Positions 53,935 to 62,752 of a DNA stretch of 64,000 nt are shown here, one piece after another. This stretch comes from Mesorhizobium sp. (GTDB taxonomy: Bacteria; Pseudomonadota; Alphaproteobacteria; Rhizobiales; Rhizobiaceae). The stretch covers positions 186,001 through 250,000 of the forward strand of contig SAPZ01000004.1 in NCBI GenBank assembly GCA_004020875.1. Reading direction: 5' to 3'. Each line of letters begins with the position of its first letter. Position 1 is the first letter of the stretch. The translations under genes and the position numbers were made by a program. The notes beneath the pieces were generated by a model, which was given only the letters and a program-made list of their open reading frames with translations, was not told the DNA's origin and did no database searches.

Positions 53935-55578
53935 ATGAACAGGAACTATCTCTTCCTCTTTCTGTTCAGCATCGTCATGACCTTCGCCGGTCTGGCCAGC
54001 CTGCCGCCGGTGGATCGCGATGAATCCCGCTTCGTCCAGGCGACCAAGCAGATGGTCGAGACAGGCGACTACGTCGACATTCGCCTTCAGGACGTCACGC
54101 GATACAAGAAGCCGATCGGCATCTACTGGCTGCAGTCGGCGGCGGTGGCGCTGAGCGGCGAGGGGGCCGCGGCGCCGATCTGGGTCTATCGCCTGGTCTC
54201 GATGCTGGGCATCGCGATCGCGGTGGTCGGCATCGGCTGGACCGGAACAAAACTCTTCGGCGCCAATGCCGGGCTGGCCGCTGGCCTGATGATGGCGGCG
54301 ATCTTCGCCACCGCCTTCGAAGGGCGCGACGCCAAGACCGACGCCATGCTTCTCGCCTGCTGCGTGATCGCGCAGGGCGCGCTGGCGCAGGTTTATCTGG
54401 CCGCCAAGCGCAACGAGCCGGTTCCCGCGCACCTGCCCTGGATCTTCTGGATCGCGCAAGGCTTGGGCATCCTGATCAAGGGTCCAGTTTCGCCGTTGCT
54501 GTCTCTGCTGACGGCAGCGGTCCTCTTTGCCTTCGATCGCGATTGGCGCTGGCTCACCAAGATGAAGCTGGCGCGCGGCGTGGCGATGGTGCTCTTGATC
54601 GTGCTGCCGTGGCTCGTCCTCATCACTTGGAAGAGCGGCGGCGCCTTCTTCCAGGAAGCGGTTGGGAAGGACATGCTGAACAAGGTCGCGCAGGGCGAGG
54701 AATCGCACGGCCTGCCGCCCGGCTTCTACATGCTGACTTATTCGCTGTTCATGTGGCCATTCGGATTGATCGCGGTCGGCGCCGGGCTGCAGGCGATCAA
54801 CCGGTTCTGGGACGATCCGCGCCTGCGCTTTTGCCTGGCCTGGTACATCCCGTTCTGGCTGCTCTTCGAGGCAATCCCGACCAAGCTGCCGCATTACGTG
54901 ATGCCGGCCTATCCGGGCATGGCGCTGTTGATCGGCTGGCTGCTCACTCTGCCGGCGGACCAGGCCAACGCGCCACTGAAGCGCTGGCAGACATGGCTGT
55001 GGTGGGCGACCGCCTTCGGCCTTGCCGTGGTGGCGATCAGCCTTGCCGTGGTCTGCGTCGGCGCGCCGCTTTATCTTGCCCAGACCTTCTCCTGGTGGAG
55101 CATACCGGCGGCGGTTTCCGCTCTCGTCACCGGCTATCTTGCTTTCCCGCGGCAATTGCAGGTGCCGCTTCCGCGCATCGCCGCAATCGCGGTCGGCGCC
55201 GGAATCACCTTCAGCCTGCTGTTCGGCGTCATCGCGCCGTCGCTGAAGCCGATCTGGCTTAGCCCGGCCATCAAGGCTGCGGTCGACGCCAACCGGCTTT
55301 GCGACACAACCGTGCTTGCCTCGGCGAGGTTTCAGGAGCCCAGCCTGGTCTTCCTGGTCGGCACCAAGACCTTGCTCACCGACGTCGAGGGCGTGGCGCG
55401 GCATCTGCTCGACGATCCGTCCTGCGCGCTTGGGCTGGCGCCGATCAAGGACGAGCAGAAGCTTGCCGATGTCCTGGCCGCCCAGGGCAAGTCGGCCAAG
55501 CGCCTGACCGAGATCGACGGCATCAACTATTCGTCAGGAGACAAGCTGTCGCTCGGGCTTTACCGGGTGGCGCCGTGA
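53935..55578 (+). CDS. GT39-family glycosyltransferase (ArnT/Rgt-like)
   Basis: The 547-residue membrane enzyme has about ten membrane helices and the GT39/ArnT start SLPPVDRDESRFVQATKQM with the catalytic Asp-Glu of the first loop. RLQDVTRYKKPIGIYWLQ is the second conserved block. It transfers a sugar from polyprenyl phosphate to lipid A or another envelope target. Rhizobial Rgt galacturonosyltransferases and ArnT are the nearest models. A PAP2-type phosphatase follows by 47 bp, suggesting shared lipid A or carrier-lipid modification. Confidence 0.85.
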   Translation: MNRNYLFLFLFSIVMTFAGLASLPPVDRDESRFVQATKQMVETGDYVDIRLQDVTRYKKPIGIYWLQSAAVALSGEGAAAPIWVYRLVSMLGIAIAVVGIGWTGTKLFGANAGLAAGLMMAAIFATAFEGRDAKTDAMLLACCVIAQGALAQVYLAAKRNEPVPAHLPWIFWIAQGLGILIKGPVSPLLSLLTAAVLFAFDRDWRWLTKMKLARGVAMVLLIVLPWLVLITWKSGGAFFQEAVGKDMLNKVAQGEESHGLPPGFYMLTYSLFMWPFGLIAVGAGLQAINRFWDDPRLRFCLAWYIPFWLLFEAIPTKLPHYVMPAYPGMALLIGWLLTLPADQANAPLKRWQTWLWWATAFGLAVVAISLAVVCVGAPLYLAQTFSWWSIPAAVSALVTGYLAFPRQLQVPLPRIAAIAVGAGITFSLLFGVIAPSLKPIWLSPAIKAAVDANRLCDTTVLASARFQEPSLVFLVGTKTLLTDVEGVARHLLDDPSCALGLAPIKDEQKLADVLAAQGKSAKRLTEIDGINYSSGDKLSLGLYRVAP

Positions 55579-55625
55579 TGAATAGCGTCCGATATCGAAT
55601 GCCTCTATAGACTCGCGCTATAGCC

Positions 55626-56489
55626 ATGTCCGCCGCGCCCCTTGCCCTTTACCGCCGCTCCCTCGGCAATTTCCGCGACACGATCTCGATCGTGATGCGG
55701 CGCTTTGCCGTGCGGCCGGCGCGCTATCCGCGAATTCTATGGAGCGTCTGGCTCATAGCCTGGGCGCTGCTTACCGTGGCGGTCTTCCTGCGCCTCGACG
55801 CCGGGGCGGGCGAGATGCGCGGGGAATGGTCACCCGGCTTCGTGCGCTTCACCGATTTCTTCACGCAATTCGGCCTCGGCGGCTGGTATCTCATCCCGGC
55901 GGCGCTTTGCCTCGTCGCCGCCAATTTGACGGATTGGCGCGGCCTTTCCCGGCAGCGTCGGATGCTGGTCTACAACTGGACCTGCTTCGCCTTCCTGGTG
56001 CTCTGCGCCGCCGGTCTGTCCGGTCTTGCGGTGAACCTGTTGAAATACGGCATCGGCCGCGCCCGGCCGCTCTATTTCAACGATTTCGGCGTCCTGTCGC
56101 TGCATCCCTTCGCCATGGACGCGCGCTTTGCCGGCTTTCCGTCCGGCCATGCCACGACAATGGGAGCGGTCTTCGGCATCCTGCTGCTCTTGTTCCCGCG
56201 GCGCTGGTATATCGCGCTGGCGGTCACCGCCTGCATCGCCTCGACCCGCGTCTTCGTCGGCGCGCATTATCCGAGCGACACGGTCGCGGGCTTCGGCCTC
56301 GGGCTGGCGTTTGCAGTGGTGTCGGGGCTGGTGTTCGCCCGGCTCGGTTTCATCTTCGGCCAGACAAGCTCGAAGCTGCCGGTGCGCAAGCGGACATTCC
56401 GGCTGGCACCCTTCCGTGCGCCGAGACACAGGGTTTCGGTGGCCGGCGAAAACGGTGAGTTAGGCGCCGACCGGACGCCAACCCATTAA
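55626..56489 (+). CDS. PAP2-superfamily membrane phosphatase
   Basis: The 287-residue protein has five to six membrane helices and the three catalytic signatures: KYGIGRARP (140-148), FPSGH (171-175) and STRVFVGAHYPSD (206-218) with His214 nucleophile. It may act on lipid A (LpxE/LpxF type), phosphatidylglycerol phosphate or undecaprenyl diphosphate. Pairing with the GT39 gene favours lipid A or carrier-lipid phosphates. ATG 55626 is the only good start. Confidence 0.88.
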   Translation: MSAAPLALYRRSLGNFRDTISIVMRRFAVRPARYPRILWSVWLIAWALLTVAVFLRLDAGAGEMRGEWSPGFVRFTDFFTQFGLGGWYLIPAALCLVAANLTDWRGLSRQRRMLVYNWTCFAFLVLCAAGLSGLAVNLLKYGIGRARPLYFNDFGVLSLHPFAMDARFAGFPSGHATTMGAVFGILLLLFPRRWYIALAVTACIASTRVFVGAHYPSDTVAGFGLGLAFAVVSGLVFARLGFIFGQTSSKLPVRKRTFRLAPFRAPRHRVSVAGENGELGADRTPTH

Positions 56490-56516
56490 AGCTCTTCGAC
56501 TGTACAACTGTCCCGC

Positions 56517-57191
56517 TTAGCGCAGGCGCTTCGGCCTCGGATCGGCGAGCTCGCCGGCCAGGCGCCGGTCGAGATAGTCGGCGCATTCATGGATCAGCAA
56601 CTCGGCGTCATTAGCGAAGAAGTGGTTGGCGCCGGGCAATGTCTTCTGGGTGATGGTGATGCCCTTCTGCGTATGCAGCTTGTCGACCAGGCCCTGCACG
56701 TCCTTGGGCGGAGCCACCTTGTCCGCATCGCCATGAATGATCAGGCCGGATGACGGGCAGGGCGCCAGGAATGAGAAATCATAGGTGTTGGGCTGCGGCG
56801 CGACCGAGATGAAACCCTCGATCTCGGGCCGGCGCATCAGAAGCTGCATGCCGATCCACGAGCCAAACGAATAGCCGGCGACCCAGCAGCTCTTGGAATC
56901 CGGATGCAGCGACTGCACCCAGTCGAGCGCCGCGGCCGCGTCCGACAATTCGCCGGTGCCGTGGTCGAATTCGCCCTGGCTGCGACCGATCCCGCGGAAA
57001 TTGAAACGCAGCACGGTGAAATCGCGCTTCTGGAACATGTAGAAGAGGTCGTAGACGATCTTGTTGTTCATCGTGCCGCCGAATTGCGGGTGCGGATGCA
57101 GCACGATGGCGATCGGGGCGCTCTTTTCCTTGGAGGGCTGATAGCGTCCCTCCAGGCGACCAGCCGGACCGGCGAAAATGACCTCAGGCAT
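56517..57191 (-). CDS. Alpha/beta hydrolase (dienelactone hydrolase-like)
   Basis: The 224-residue protein has IAIVLHPHPQFGGTMNNK (oxyanion region), RFNFRGIGRSQGEFD, nucleophile elbow AGYSFGSWIG, acid in IIHGDADKVAPP and His in PGANHFF. It resembles the alpha/beta hydrolase COG2945 group. ATG 57191 follows GGAG by six bases; the longer in-frame start is rejected. Substrate unknown; it is divergent from the suf operon. Confidence 0.85.
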   Translation of the reverse strand: MPEVIFAGPAGRLEGRYQPSKEKSAPIAIVLHPHPQFGGTMNNKIVYDLFYMFQKRDFTVLRFNFRGIGRSQGEFDHGTGELSDAAAALDWVQSLHPDSKSCWVAGYSFGSWIGMQLLMRRPEIEGFISVAPQPNTYDFSFLAPCPSSGLIIHGDADKVAPPKDVQGLVDKLHTQKGITITQKTLPGANHFFANDAELLIHECADYLDRRLAGELADPRPKRLR

Positions 57192-57458
57192 AAAATACTC
57201 CACGTGGCATATGAATGCGCTAGCCCGGAACTCTTTCGGCCCTAACTGTCCTGCGGCCCCAAACCTTCTGTGGCCTTGACGCCGGGCGAGCGTCTTCCTA
57301 GAAGCTAGTTTAGAATTGTTCAAAACTGGGAGGCCGAAACCCGATGGTCCGGCCACCCGCGCCGCAAGCCGGGTAAATAGGACGGCTTGCCTTGCAATTT
57401 CAAGGAAATAACGCGCTATCCTCGCGGGATAGTTGGCGGAAGGACGAACTGAGCGAAA
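57192..57458. other. Divergent control region before the suf operon
   Basis: This 267-bp region contains the Irr-type box at 57309-57325. A tentative promoter for the suf operon is TTGCAA (57392) with CTATCC 18 bp later. No other gene was seen. Confidence 0.5.
57309..57325. promoter_or_regulatory. Irr-type iron-control box
   Basis: TTTAGAATTGTTCAAAA differs at one base from the rhizobial Irr-box pattern TTTAGAAYNRTTCTAAA. Its place before the suf operon fits repression of Fe-S cluster assembly genes under iron limitation, as described for Irr in Rhizobiales. Confidence 0.6.
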
Positions 57459-58619
57459 ATGGCCGCAACCCGCGCCTATCTCGACTACAACGCCAGCGCG
57501 CCGCTCATTGCGGAAGCGCGGGCGGCGATGGTCGCCGCGCTCGATGCCGCCAATCCGTCATCAGTCCATACTGAAGGACGTGCCTCGCGCCGACTGGTCG
57601 AGGACGCGCGCCGCGACGTGGCGCGGCTGGTCAACGCCAGGCCCGAGCATGTCGTCTTCACCTCCGGCGCCACCGAAGCCGCCTCGACGTTGCTTACGCT
57701 CGATTGGCAGATGGGGCGCGGCGCCATCCGTATGAGCCACCTTTACGTTTCGGCAGCCGACCATCCCTGCGTCCTGAATGGCGGGCGGTTCGCGGCGGCG
57801 CAGGTGACGAGGATCGGCGTCGACCGGAACGGCATCGCCGATCTCGAGGCGCTTGCCGCCGCGCTCGCCCAGCATGACAAGGCGGCCGGCTTGCCGCTGG
57901 TGGCGATCCATGCCGCCAACAACGAGACCGGCGTCGTCCAGCCGGTCGGCCGCATCGCCGAGATCGTCAAGGCCGCCGGCGGGGTTCTGGTGGTTGACGC
58001 CGTGCAGGCGGCCGGACGGATTCCGCTCGATATGTCAGTTCCTTATGCCGACTATCTGATCCTGTCCTCGCACAAGATCGGCGGTCCTAAGGGCGTTGGC
58101 GCGATCGTCGCCGCGTCCGACCTGATGATGCCGCGGCCGCTGGTCAATGGCGGCGGCCAGGAGAAGGGCCACCGCGCCGGCACGGAAAACGTCGCCGGGA
58201 TTGCCGGTTTCGGCGCCGCCGCGCGGGCGGCACTTGCCGGCCTCGACGACATGGACGCCACTGCGCGCCGACGCGACGAGATCGAAGCCATCGTGACTGA
58301 ACTGGCGCCGGACGCGGAAATCTTCGGAAATGGCGTTCAGAGGCTTGCCAACACGACATTCTTCGCTATTCCCGGCATCAAGGCCGAGACGGCGCAGATC
58401 GCTTTCGATCTTGCCGGCGTCGCTCTGTCGGCGGGCTCGGCCTGTTCGTCGGGAAAGGTTGGGCCAAGCCATGTGCTGAAGGCCATGGGCCGTGGCGACA
58501 GCCTGGGCGGGTTGCGCGTGTCGATCGGCCGCGCGACCGGCGCCGAGGAGATAGAGGCCTTCCGGGCCGCGCTGGCGGGCATCGTCGCGCGCCGTGCGGG
58601 CAAGGAAGAAGCCGCCTGA
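57459..58619 (+). CDS. Cysteine desulfurase (IscS/NifS type)
   Basis: The 386-residue PLP enzyme releases sulfur from cysteine as enzyme-bound persulfide. YLDYNASAPL is the N-terminal motif, FTSGATEA binds PLP, SSHKIGGPKG holds the PLP lysine (near 206), and the SAGSACSSGKVGPSH loop carries the catalytic Cys. The length and loop are of group I (IscS/NifS), distinct from the SufS paralogue at the end of the operon. It is the first suf gene in rhizobia; an Irr-type box is upstream. Confidence 0.92.
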   Translation: MAATRAYLDYNASAPLIAEARAAMVAALDAANPSSVHTEGRASRRLVEDARRDVARLVNARPEHVVFTSGATEAASTLLTLDWQMGRGAIRMSHLYVSAADHPCVLNGGRFAAAQVTRIGVDRNGIADLEALAAALAQHDKAAGLPLVAIHAANNETGVVQPVGRIAEIVKAAGGVLVVDAVQAAGRIPLDMSVPYADYLILSSHKIGGPKGVGAIVAASDLMMPRPLVNGGGQEKGHRAGTENVAGIAGFGAAARAALAGLDDMDATARRRDEIEAIVTELAPDAEIFGNGVQRLANTTFFAIPGIKAETAQIAFDLAGVALSAGSACSSGKVGPSHVLKAMGRGDSLGGLRVSIGRATGAEEIEAFRAALAGIVARRAGKEEAA

Positions 58620-58808
58620 GGGCGGCGAAGACGAATTCAGGCCCTGCGGCCTGGTAGAGCCGTGCGTTTTGTCCTGGCCGGGTGAATTTCCGGCGGAAAC
58701 GCACTATATGGAGCTTACTCCGCTGCGCACCCCGCCGGGACGCGACCACAGCGGTGCCATAGTTTGAAAACTGCCGGGCCTTGACCCCGGCGTGGATGGA
58801 GAACGCTT

Positions 58809-60329
58809 ATGCCTGCTGTGCAGGAGACGATCGATCGAGTCCGAAAGATCGACGTCGACCAGTATAAATACGGATTCCAGACAGAGATCGAGATGGACAA
58901 GGCCCCCAAGGGCCTGAGCGAAGACATTATTCGCTTCATCTCGGCCAAGAAGAAGGAGCCGGACTGGATGCTGGAATGGCGCCTGGGGGCGTATAGCCGC
59001 TGGCTGACGCTGGAAGAGCCGACATGGGCGCGCGTGCACTATCCGAAGATCGACTTTCAGGACATCTATTACTACGCCGCGCCGAAGAGCACGCCGGGGC
59101 CGAAGTCGCTGAGCGAAGTCGACCCTGAACTGCTCAAGGTCTACGAAAAGCTCGGCATTCCGCTCAAGGAGCAGGAAATCCTGGCCGGCGTGGAGAAGCC
59201 CGCGGTAGCGGACGAGGAAGCGGAGATAGGCGACAACGTCTACAAATCCGGCCGCGTCGCGGTCGACGCCGTGTTCGATTCGGTTTCCGTGGTCACCACC
59301 TTCAAGGAAGAGCTCGCCAAGGCGGGCGTCATCTTCTGCTCGATCTCGGAAGCGATCCGCGAGCATCCGGAACTGGTGAAGAAGTACCTCGGTTCGGTCG
59401 TGCCGACCTCGGACAATTTCTACGCGACGCTGAATTCGGCCGTGTTCACCGACGGCTCCTTCGTCTTTGTCCCCAAGGGCGTTCGCTGCCCGATGGAACT
59501 GTCGACCTATTTCCGCATCAACGAGAAGAACACCGGCCAGTTCGAGCGCACGCTGATCATTGCCGAGGAGGGGGCTTACGTCTCCTATCTCGAAGGCTGC
59601 ACGGCGCCGCAGCGCGACGAGAACCAGCTGCATGCGGCGGTGGTCGAGCTGATCGCGCTCGACGATGCAGAGATCAAATATTCGACGGTGCAGAACTGGT
59701 ATCCGGGCGATGCGGAGGGCAAGGGCGGCGTCTACAATTTCGTCACCAAGCGCGGCGATTGCCGAGGCGACCGTTCCAAGATCTCCTGGACGCAGGTCGA
59801 GACCGGCTCGGCCATCACCTGGAAATATCCGAGCTGCATTCTGCGCGGCGACGATTCCTCGGGCGAATTCTATTCGATCGCGGTGTCGAACGGCTACCAG
59901 CAGGTCGACAGCGGCACCAAGATGATCCATCTCGGCAAGAACACGTCGAGCCGTATTATCTCCAAGGGCATCGCAGCAGGCTACTCGCAGAACACCTATC
60001 GCGGTCAGGTCTCGGCGCATCGCAAGGCGACCAACGCGCGCAACTTCACCAATTGCGATTCGCTGCTGATCGGCGACCAGTGCGGCGCGCACACCGTACC
60101 CTACATGGAAGCCAAGAATGCGACGGCGAAGTTCGAGCACGAGGCGACGACGTCGAAGATCTCCGAGGACCAGAAGTTCTACGTCATGCAGCGCGGCATC
60201 CCTGAAGAGGAAGCGATCGCGCTGATCGTCAACGGCTTCGTCAAGGACGTCATCCAGCAACTGCCGATGGAGTTTGCCGTCGAGGCGCAGAAGCTGATCG
60301 GCATCAGCCTCGAAGGCAGCGTCGGATGA
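58809..60329 (+). CDS. sufB: Fe-S cluster assembly scaffold SufB
   Basis: The 506-residue protein builds Fe-S clusters in the SufBCD complex. It shows the SufBD core with [14 protein letters not shown] region as [16 protein letters not shown] and the catalytic pocket [21 protein letters not shown], plus the C-terminal [21 protein letters not shown]. Length is typical of alphaproteobacterial SufB. The 189-bp gap before it has no clear promoter. Its stop overlaps the small membrane protein by ATGA. Confidence 0.96.
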   Translation: MPAVQETIDRVRKIDVDQYKYGFQTEIEMDKAPKGLSEDIIRFISAKKKEPDWMLEWRLGAYSRWLTLEEPTWARVHYPKIDFQDIYYYAAPKSTPGPKSLSEVDPELLKVYEKLGIPLKEQEILAGVEKPAVADEEAEIGDNVYKSGRVAVDAVFDSVSVVTTFKEELAKAGVIFCSISEAIREHPELVKKYLGSVVPTSDNFYATLNSAVFTDGSFVFVPKGVRCPMELSTYFRINEKNTGQFERTLIIAEEGAYVSYLEGCTAPQRDENQLHAAVVELIALDDAEIKYSTVQNWYPGDAEGKGGVYNFVTKRGDCRGDRSKISWTQVETGSAITWKYPSCILRGDDSSGEFYSIAVSNGYQQVDSGTKMIHLGKNTSSRIISKGIAAGYSQNTYRGQVSAHRKATNARNFTNCDSLLIGDQCGAHTVPYMEAKNATAKFEHEATTSKISEDQKFYVMQRGIPEEEAIALIVNGFVKDVIQQLPMEFAVEAQKLIGISLEGSVG

Positions 60330-60565
60330 ACGGAGATAAATGGTTCAGGCCGAAGCGCCACGGCTATGGCGCGACACCCGACAATTGGAAAGGCTGGGCT
60401 TTCGTGGTCGCCTTGATCCTGATTGCTGCCGCGCTGTCGGTAGGTCTGATCAATCTCGGTGCGCCTGCTTGGCTGATCATCCTCGTCGTCATTGCCCTGA
60501 CGGGCGCAACCATCCCGCTCATCAAGGCCAAGACGGACGGCGACTGGCGCTGGCGTTGGCATTGA
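60326..60565 (+). CDS. Small two-helix membrane protein in the suf operon
   Basis: This 79-residue protein has an N-terminal polar part ([20 protein letters not shown]) and two hydrophobic segments ([18 protein letters not shown] and [18 protein letters not shown]), ending in a tryptophan-rich tail (DWRWRWH). It overlaps sufB by four bases and lies 32 bp before sufC, so it is translated with them. The function is unknown. It may be lineage-specific in rhizobia. Confidence 0.75.
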   Translation: MNGDKWFRPKRHGYGATPDNWKGWAFVVALILIAAALSVGLINLGAPAWLIILVVIALTGATIPLIKAKTDGDWRWRWH

Positions 60566-60597
60566 ATTTGGACGGATAGTTTTGGAACGGAACGAAA

Positions 60598-61353
60598 ATG
60601 CTTGAGATCAAGAACCTCCACGCCCGCATCGTCGATGACGGCACCGAGATCATCCGTGGCCTGAACCTGACGGTGAAAGCCGGCGAGGTCGCGGCCATCA
60701 TGGGGCCGAACGGCTCGGGCAAGTCGACGCTGTCCTATATCCTCGCCGGACGCGAGGACTATGAGGTCACCGAGGGCGACATCCTCTACAACGGCCAGTC
60801 GATCCTCGAAATGGATCCGGCCGAGCGCGCCACCGCCGGCATCTTCCTGGCCTTCCAGTATCCGATGGAGATACCGGGCGTGGCGACAATGGAATTCCTG
60901 AAAGTGGCGATGAACGAGCAGCGCAAGGCACGCGGCGAGGAGCCGCTGAAGGTTCCGGAGTTCCTGAAGCGCGTGAAGGAAGCGGCCGCCTCGCTCAGCA
61001 TGGACATGAACATGCTGAAGCGGCCGCTCAATGTCGGCTTCTCGGGCGGCGAGAAGAAGCGCGCCGAGATCCTGCAGATGAAGCTGCTCGAGCCAAGACT
61101 CTGCGTGCTCGACGAGACCGATTCCGGCCTCGACATCGACGCGCTGAAGATCGTGTCCGATGGCGTCAACGCGCTGCGTTCGCCGGAGCGAGCCATCGTC
61201 GTCATCACCCATTACCAGCGCCTGCTGGAGCACATCGTGCCGAATTCGGTGCATGTGCTCTACAGGGGCCAGGTCATCAAGTCGGGCGACAAGTCGCTGG
61301 CGCTCGATCTCGAGGCCAATGGCTATGCCGGCGTGATCGGCGAAGCCGCGTGA
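60598..61353 (+). CDS. sufC: Fe-S assembly ATPase SufC
   Basis: The 251-residue ABC-type ATPase of the SufBCD complex has Walker A GPNGSGKSTLSYILAG, Q-loop AFQYPMEIPGV, signature FSGGEKKRAEILQM, Walker B CVLDETDSGLDIDAL and H-loop VITHYQRLL. The DETDSGLD form is characteristic of SufC. It is soluble and not a transporter. It is followed by sufD after 25 bp. Confidence 0.96.
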   Translation: MLEIKNLHARIVDDGTEIIRGLNLTVKAGEVAAIMGPNGSGKSTLSYILAGREDYEVTEGDILYNGQSILEMDPAERATAGIFLAFQYPMEIPGVATMEFLKVAMNEQRKARGEEPLKVPEFLKRVKEAAASLSMDMNMLKRPLNVGFSGGEKKRAEILQMKLLEPRLCVLDETDSGLDIDALKIVSDGVNALRSPERAIVVITHYQRLLEHIVPNSVHVLYRGQVIKSGDKSLALDLEANGYAGVIGEAA

Positions 61354-61378
61354 GATGAGGGCGGTTGAGGCGAAAGTC

Positions 61379-62650
61379 ATGAACATGCACGCACAGCCCC
61401 AGCGGACATTGGCCGAGACGGCGCTGATCGATGCCTTCGGCGAGCGGCTGTCGCTGCTGCCGGGCGACGGCGCGGTGATGGTCAAGCGCGACGACGCGAT
61501 CGAGGCGATCAAGCACGGCCTGCCGACGCGGCGCGTCGAATCCTGGCACTATACGGACCTGCGCCGGCTGCTGACCTCGGTGCCGGCATTCGAAGCGGGC
61601 GCGGTTGTAAAGGCGCTTGCGCCGGTTCTTGAAGGGTCGGTCGTGCTTCCGGTGCTGAACGGCGTCTCCAACACCAAGCTGCCGGATGTCGAAGGCGTCA
61701 CCGTGCAGCGCCTGTCGGAGAAGCTGACCGACGGCAGCGTCGCGCCCGGGCTCGAACGCTATGGCGACGACGACGCGATCGGCGCGCTGAATACGGCTTT
61801 CGTGGCCGACGGCTTTTTCGTCGATATCGCCGACGGTGCCGAGTTGGAAAAGCCGGTCGAATTGCAGAACCTGCAGGCCGGCGGCCAGTCGCATGTGCGG
61901 CTCTTGGCGCGTGTCGGTGCTGGCGCCAAAGCGGTGATCGTGGAGCGCCAGACGGGTGAGGGCGACGAGGCGCTCGTCTCTTCGGTCAGCCAGCTCGTGG
62001 TCGGCGACGGTGCCGAGGTGACCTGGCTGATCGTGCAGGAGCAGCCGGAGACGGCCACGCATCTCGCCCAGTTCAAAGCGCATATCGGCAAGGACGCAAA
62101 GCTGACGCTCTTCGTAATGAACGCCGGCGGCAAGCTCGTTCGCCAGGAGGTCGTCGTCAGGACGACGGGCGAGGGCGCCGATTTCAAATTGCGCGGCATC
62201 AACCTTCTCGCCGGCGACACGCATACCGACACGACGATGGTGCTCGACCACGCCGTGCCGCATACGACGTCGACGGAAGTGATCCGCAACGTGGTGACCG
62301 GCAAGGCGCGCGGCGTCTTCCAGGGCCGCATCAACGTGCATCAATACGCGCAGAAGACCAACGCCAAGATGGCTTGCAACACGCTGCTTCTGTCGGACGA
62401 CGGCGAGTTCTCGACCAAGCCGGAGCTAGAAATCTTCGCCGACGACGTTGTCTGCGGCCATGGCGCCACCGTCACCGAGATCGACCACAACCATCTGTTT
62501 TACCTGATGGCGCGCGGCATCGACGAGAAGTCGGCGCGAGGCCTGCTGGTGAAGGCGTTCGTCGCCGAAGTGATCGAGGAACTGGATGACGAGGCGCTGG
62601 TCGAAGCGCTCGAAGAGCGGCTCGACGGCTGGTTTTCGACACACGGGTAG
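61379..62650 (+). CDS. sufD: Fe-S cluster assembly protein SufD
   Basis: The 423-residue protein is the SufB-like partner in SufBC2D. The N-terminal helical part has RRVESWHYTDLRRLL, and the core has GEGADFKLRGINLLAGDTHTDTTMVLDH in pieces, with VVCGHGATVTEIDHNHLFYLMARG near the C-terminus, including the conserved His. ATG 61379 is preferred (GAGG nearby); ATG 61355, just after the sufC stop, could also serve. It is followed after a repeat-containing gap by sufS. Confidence 0.93.
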   Translation: MNMHAQPQRTLAETALIDAFGERLSLLPGDGAVMVKRDDAIEAIKHGLPTRRVESWHYTDLRRLLTSVPAFEAGAVVKALAPVLEGSVVLPVLNGVSNTKLPDVEGVTVQRLSEKLTDGSVAPGLERYGDDDAIGALNTAFVADGFFVDIADGAELEKPVELQNLQAGGQSHVRLLARVGAGAKAVIVERQTGEGDEALVSSVSQLVVGDGAEVTWLIVQEQPETATHLAQFKAHIGKDAKLTLFVMNAGGKLVRQEVVVRTTGEGADFKLRGINLLAGDTHTDTTMVLDHAVPHTTSTEVIRNVVTGKARGVFQGRINVHQYAQKTNAKMACNTLLLSDDGEFSTKPELEIFADDVVCGHGATVTEIDHNHLFYLMARGIDEKSARGLLVKAFVAEVIEELDDEALVEALEERLDGWFSTHG

Positions 62651-62655
62651 CGGCT

Positions 62656-62740
62656 TCCCCTTCCCCTTGTGGGAGAAGGTGGAGCGGCGCGCAGCGCCGA
62701 GACGAATGAGGGGTGCTGGACGGAGTGAGGCGGTGCCTCG
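62656..62740. repeat. Rhizobial-type intergenic repeat between sufD and sufS
   Basis: The gap holds CCTTCCCCTTGTGGGAGAAGG-like and GGCGCGCAGCGCC palindromes, split here as CCCCTTGTGGG and GGCGC-GCA-GCGCC. It resembles the ACAAGGGGGAAGG palindrome at 23234-23255. Such elements are common between rhizobial genes. No gene is seen in it. Confidence 0.5.
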
Positions 62741-62752
62741 AGAGAGCTTGTG

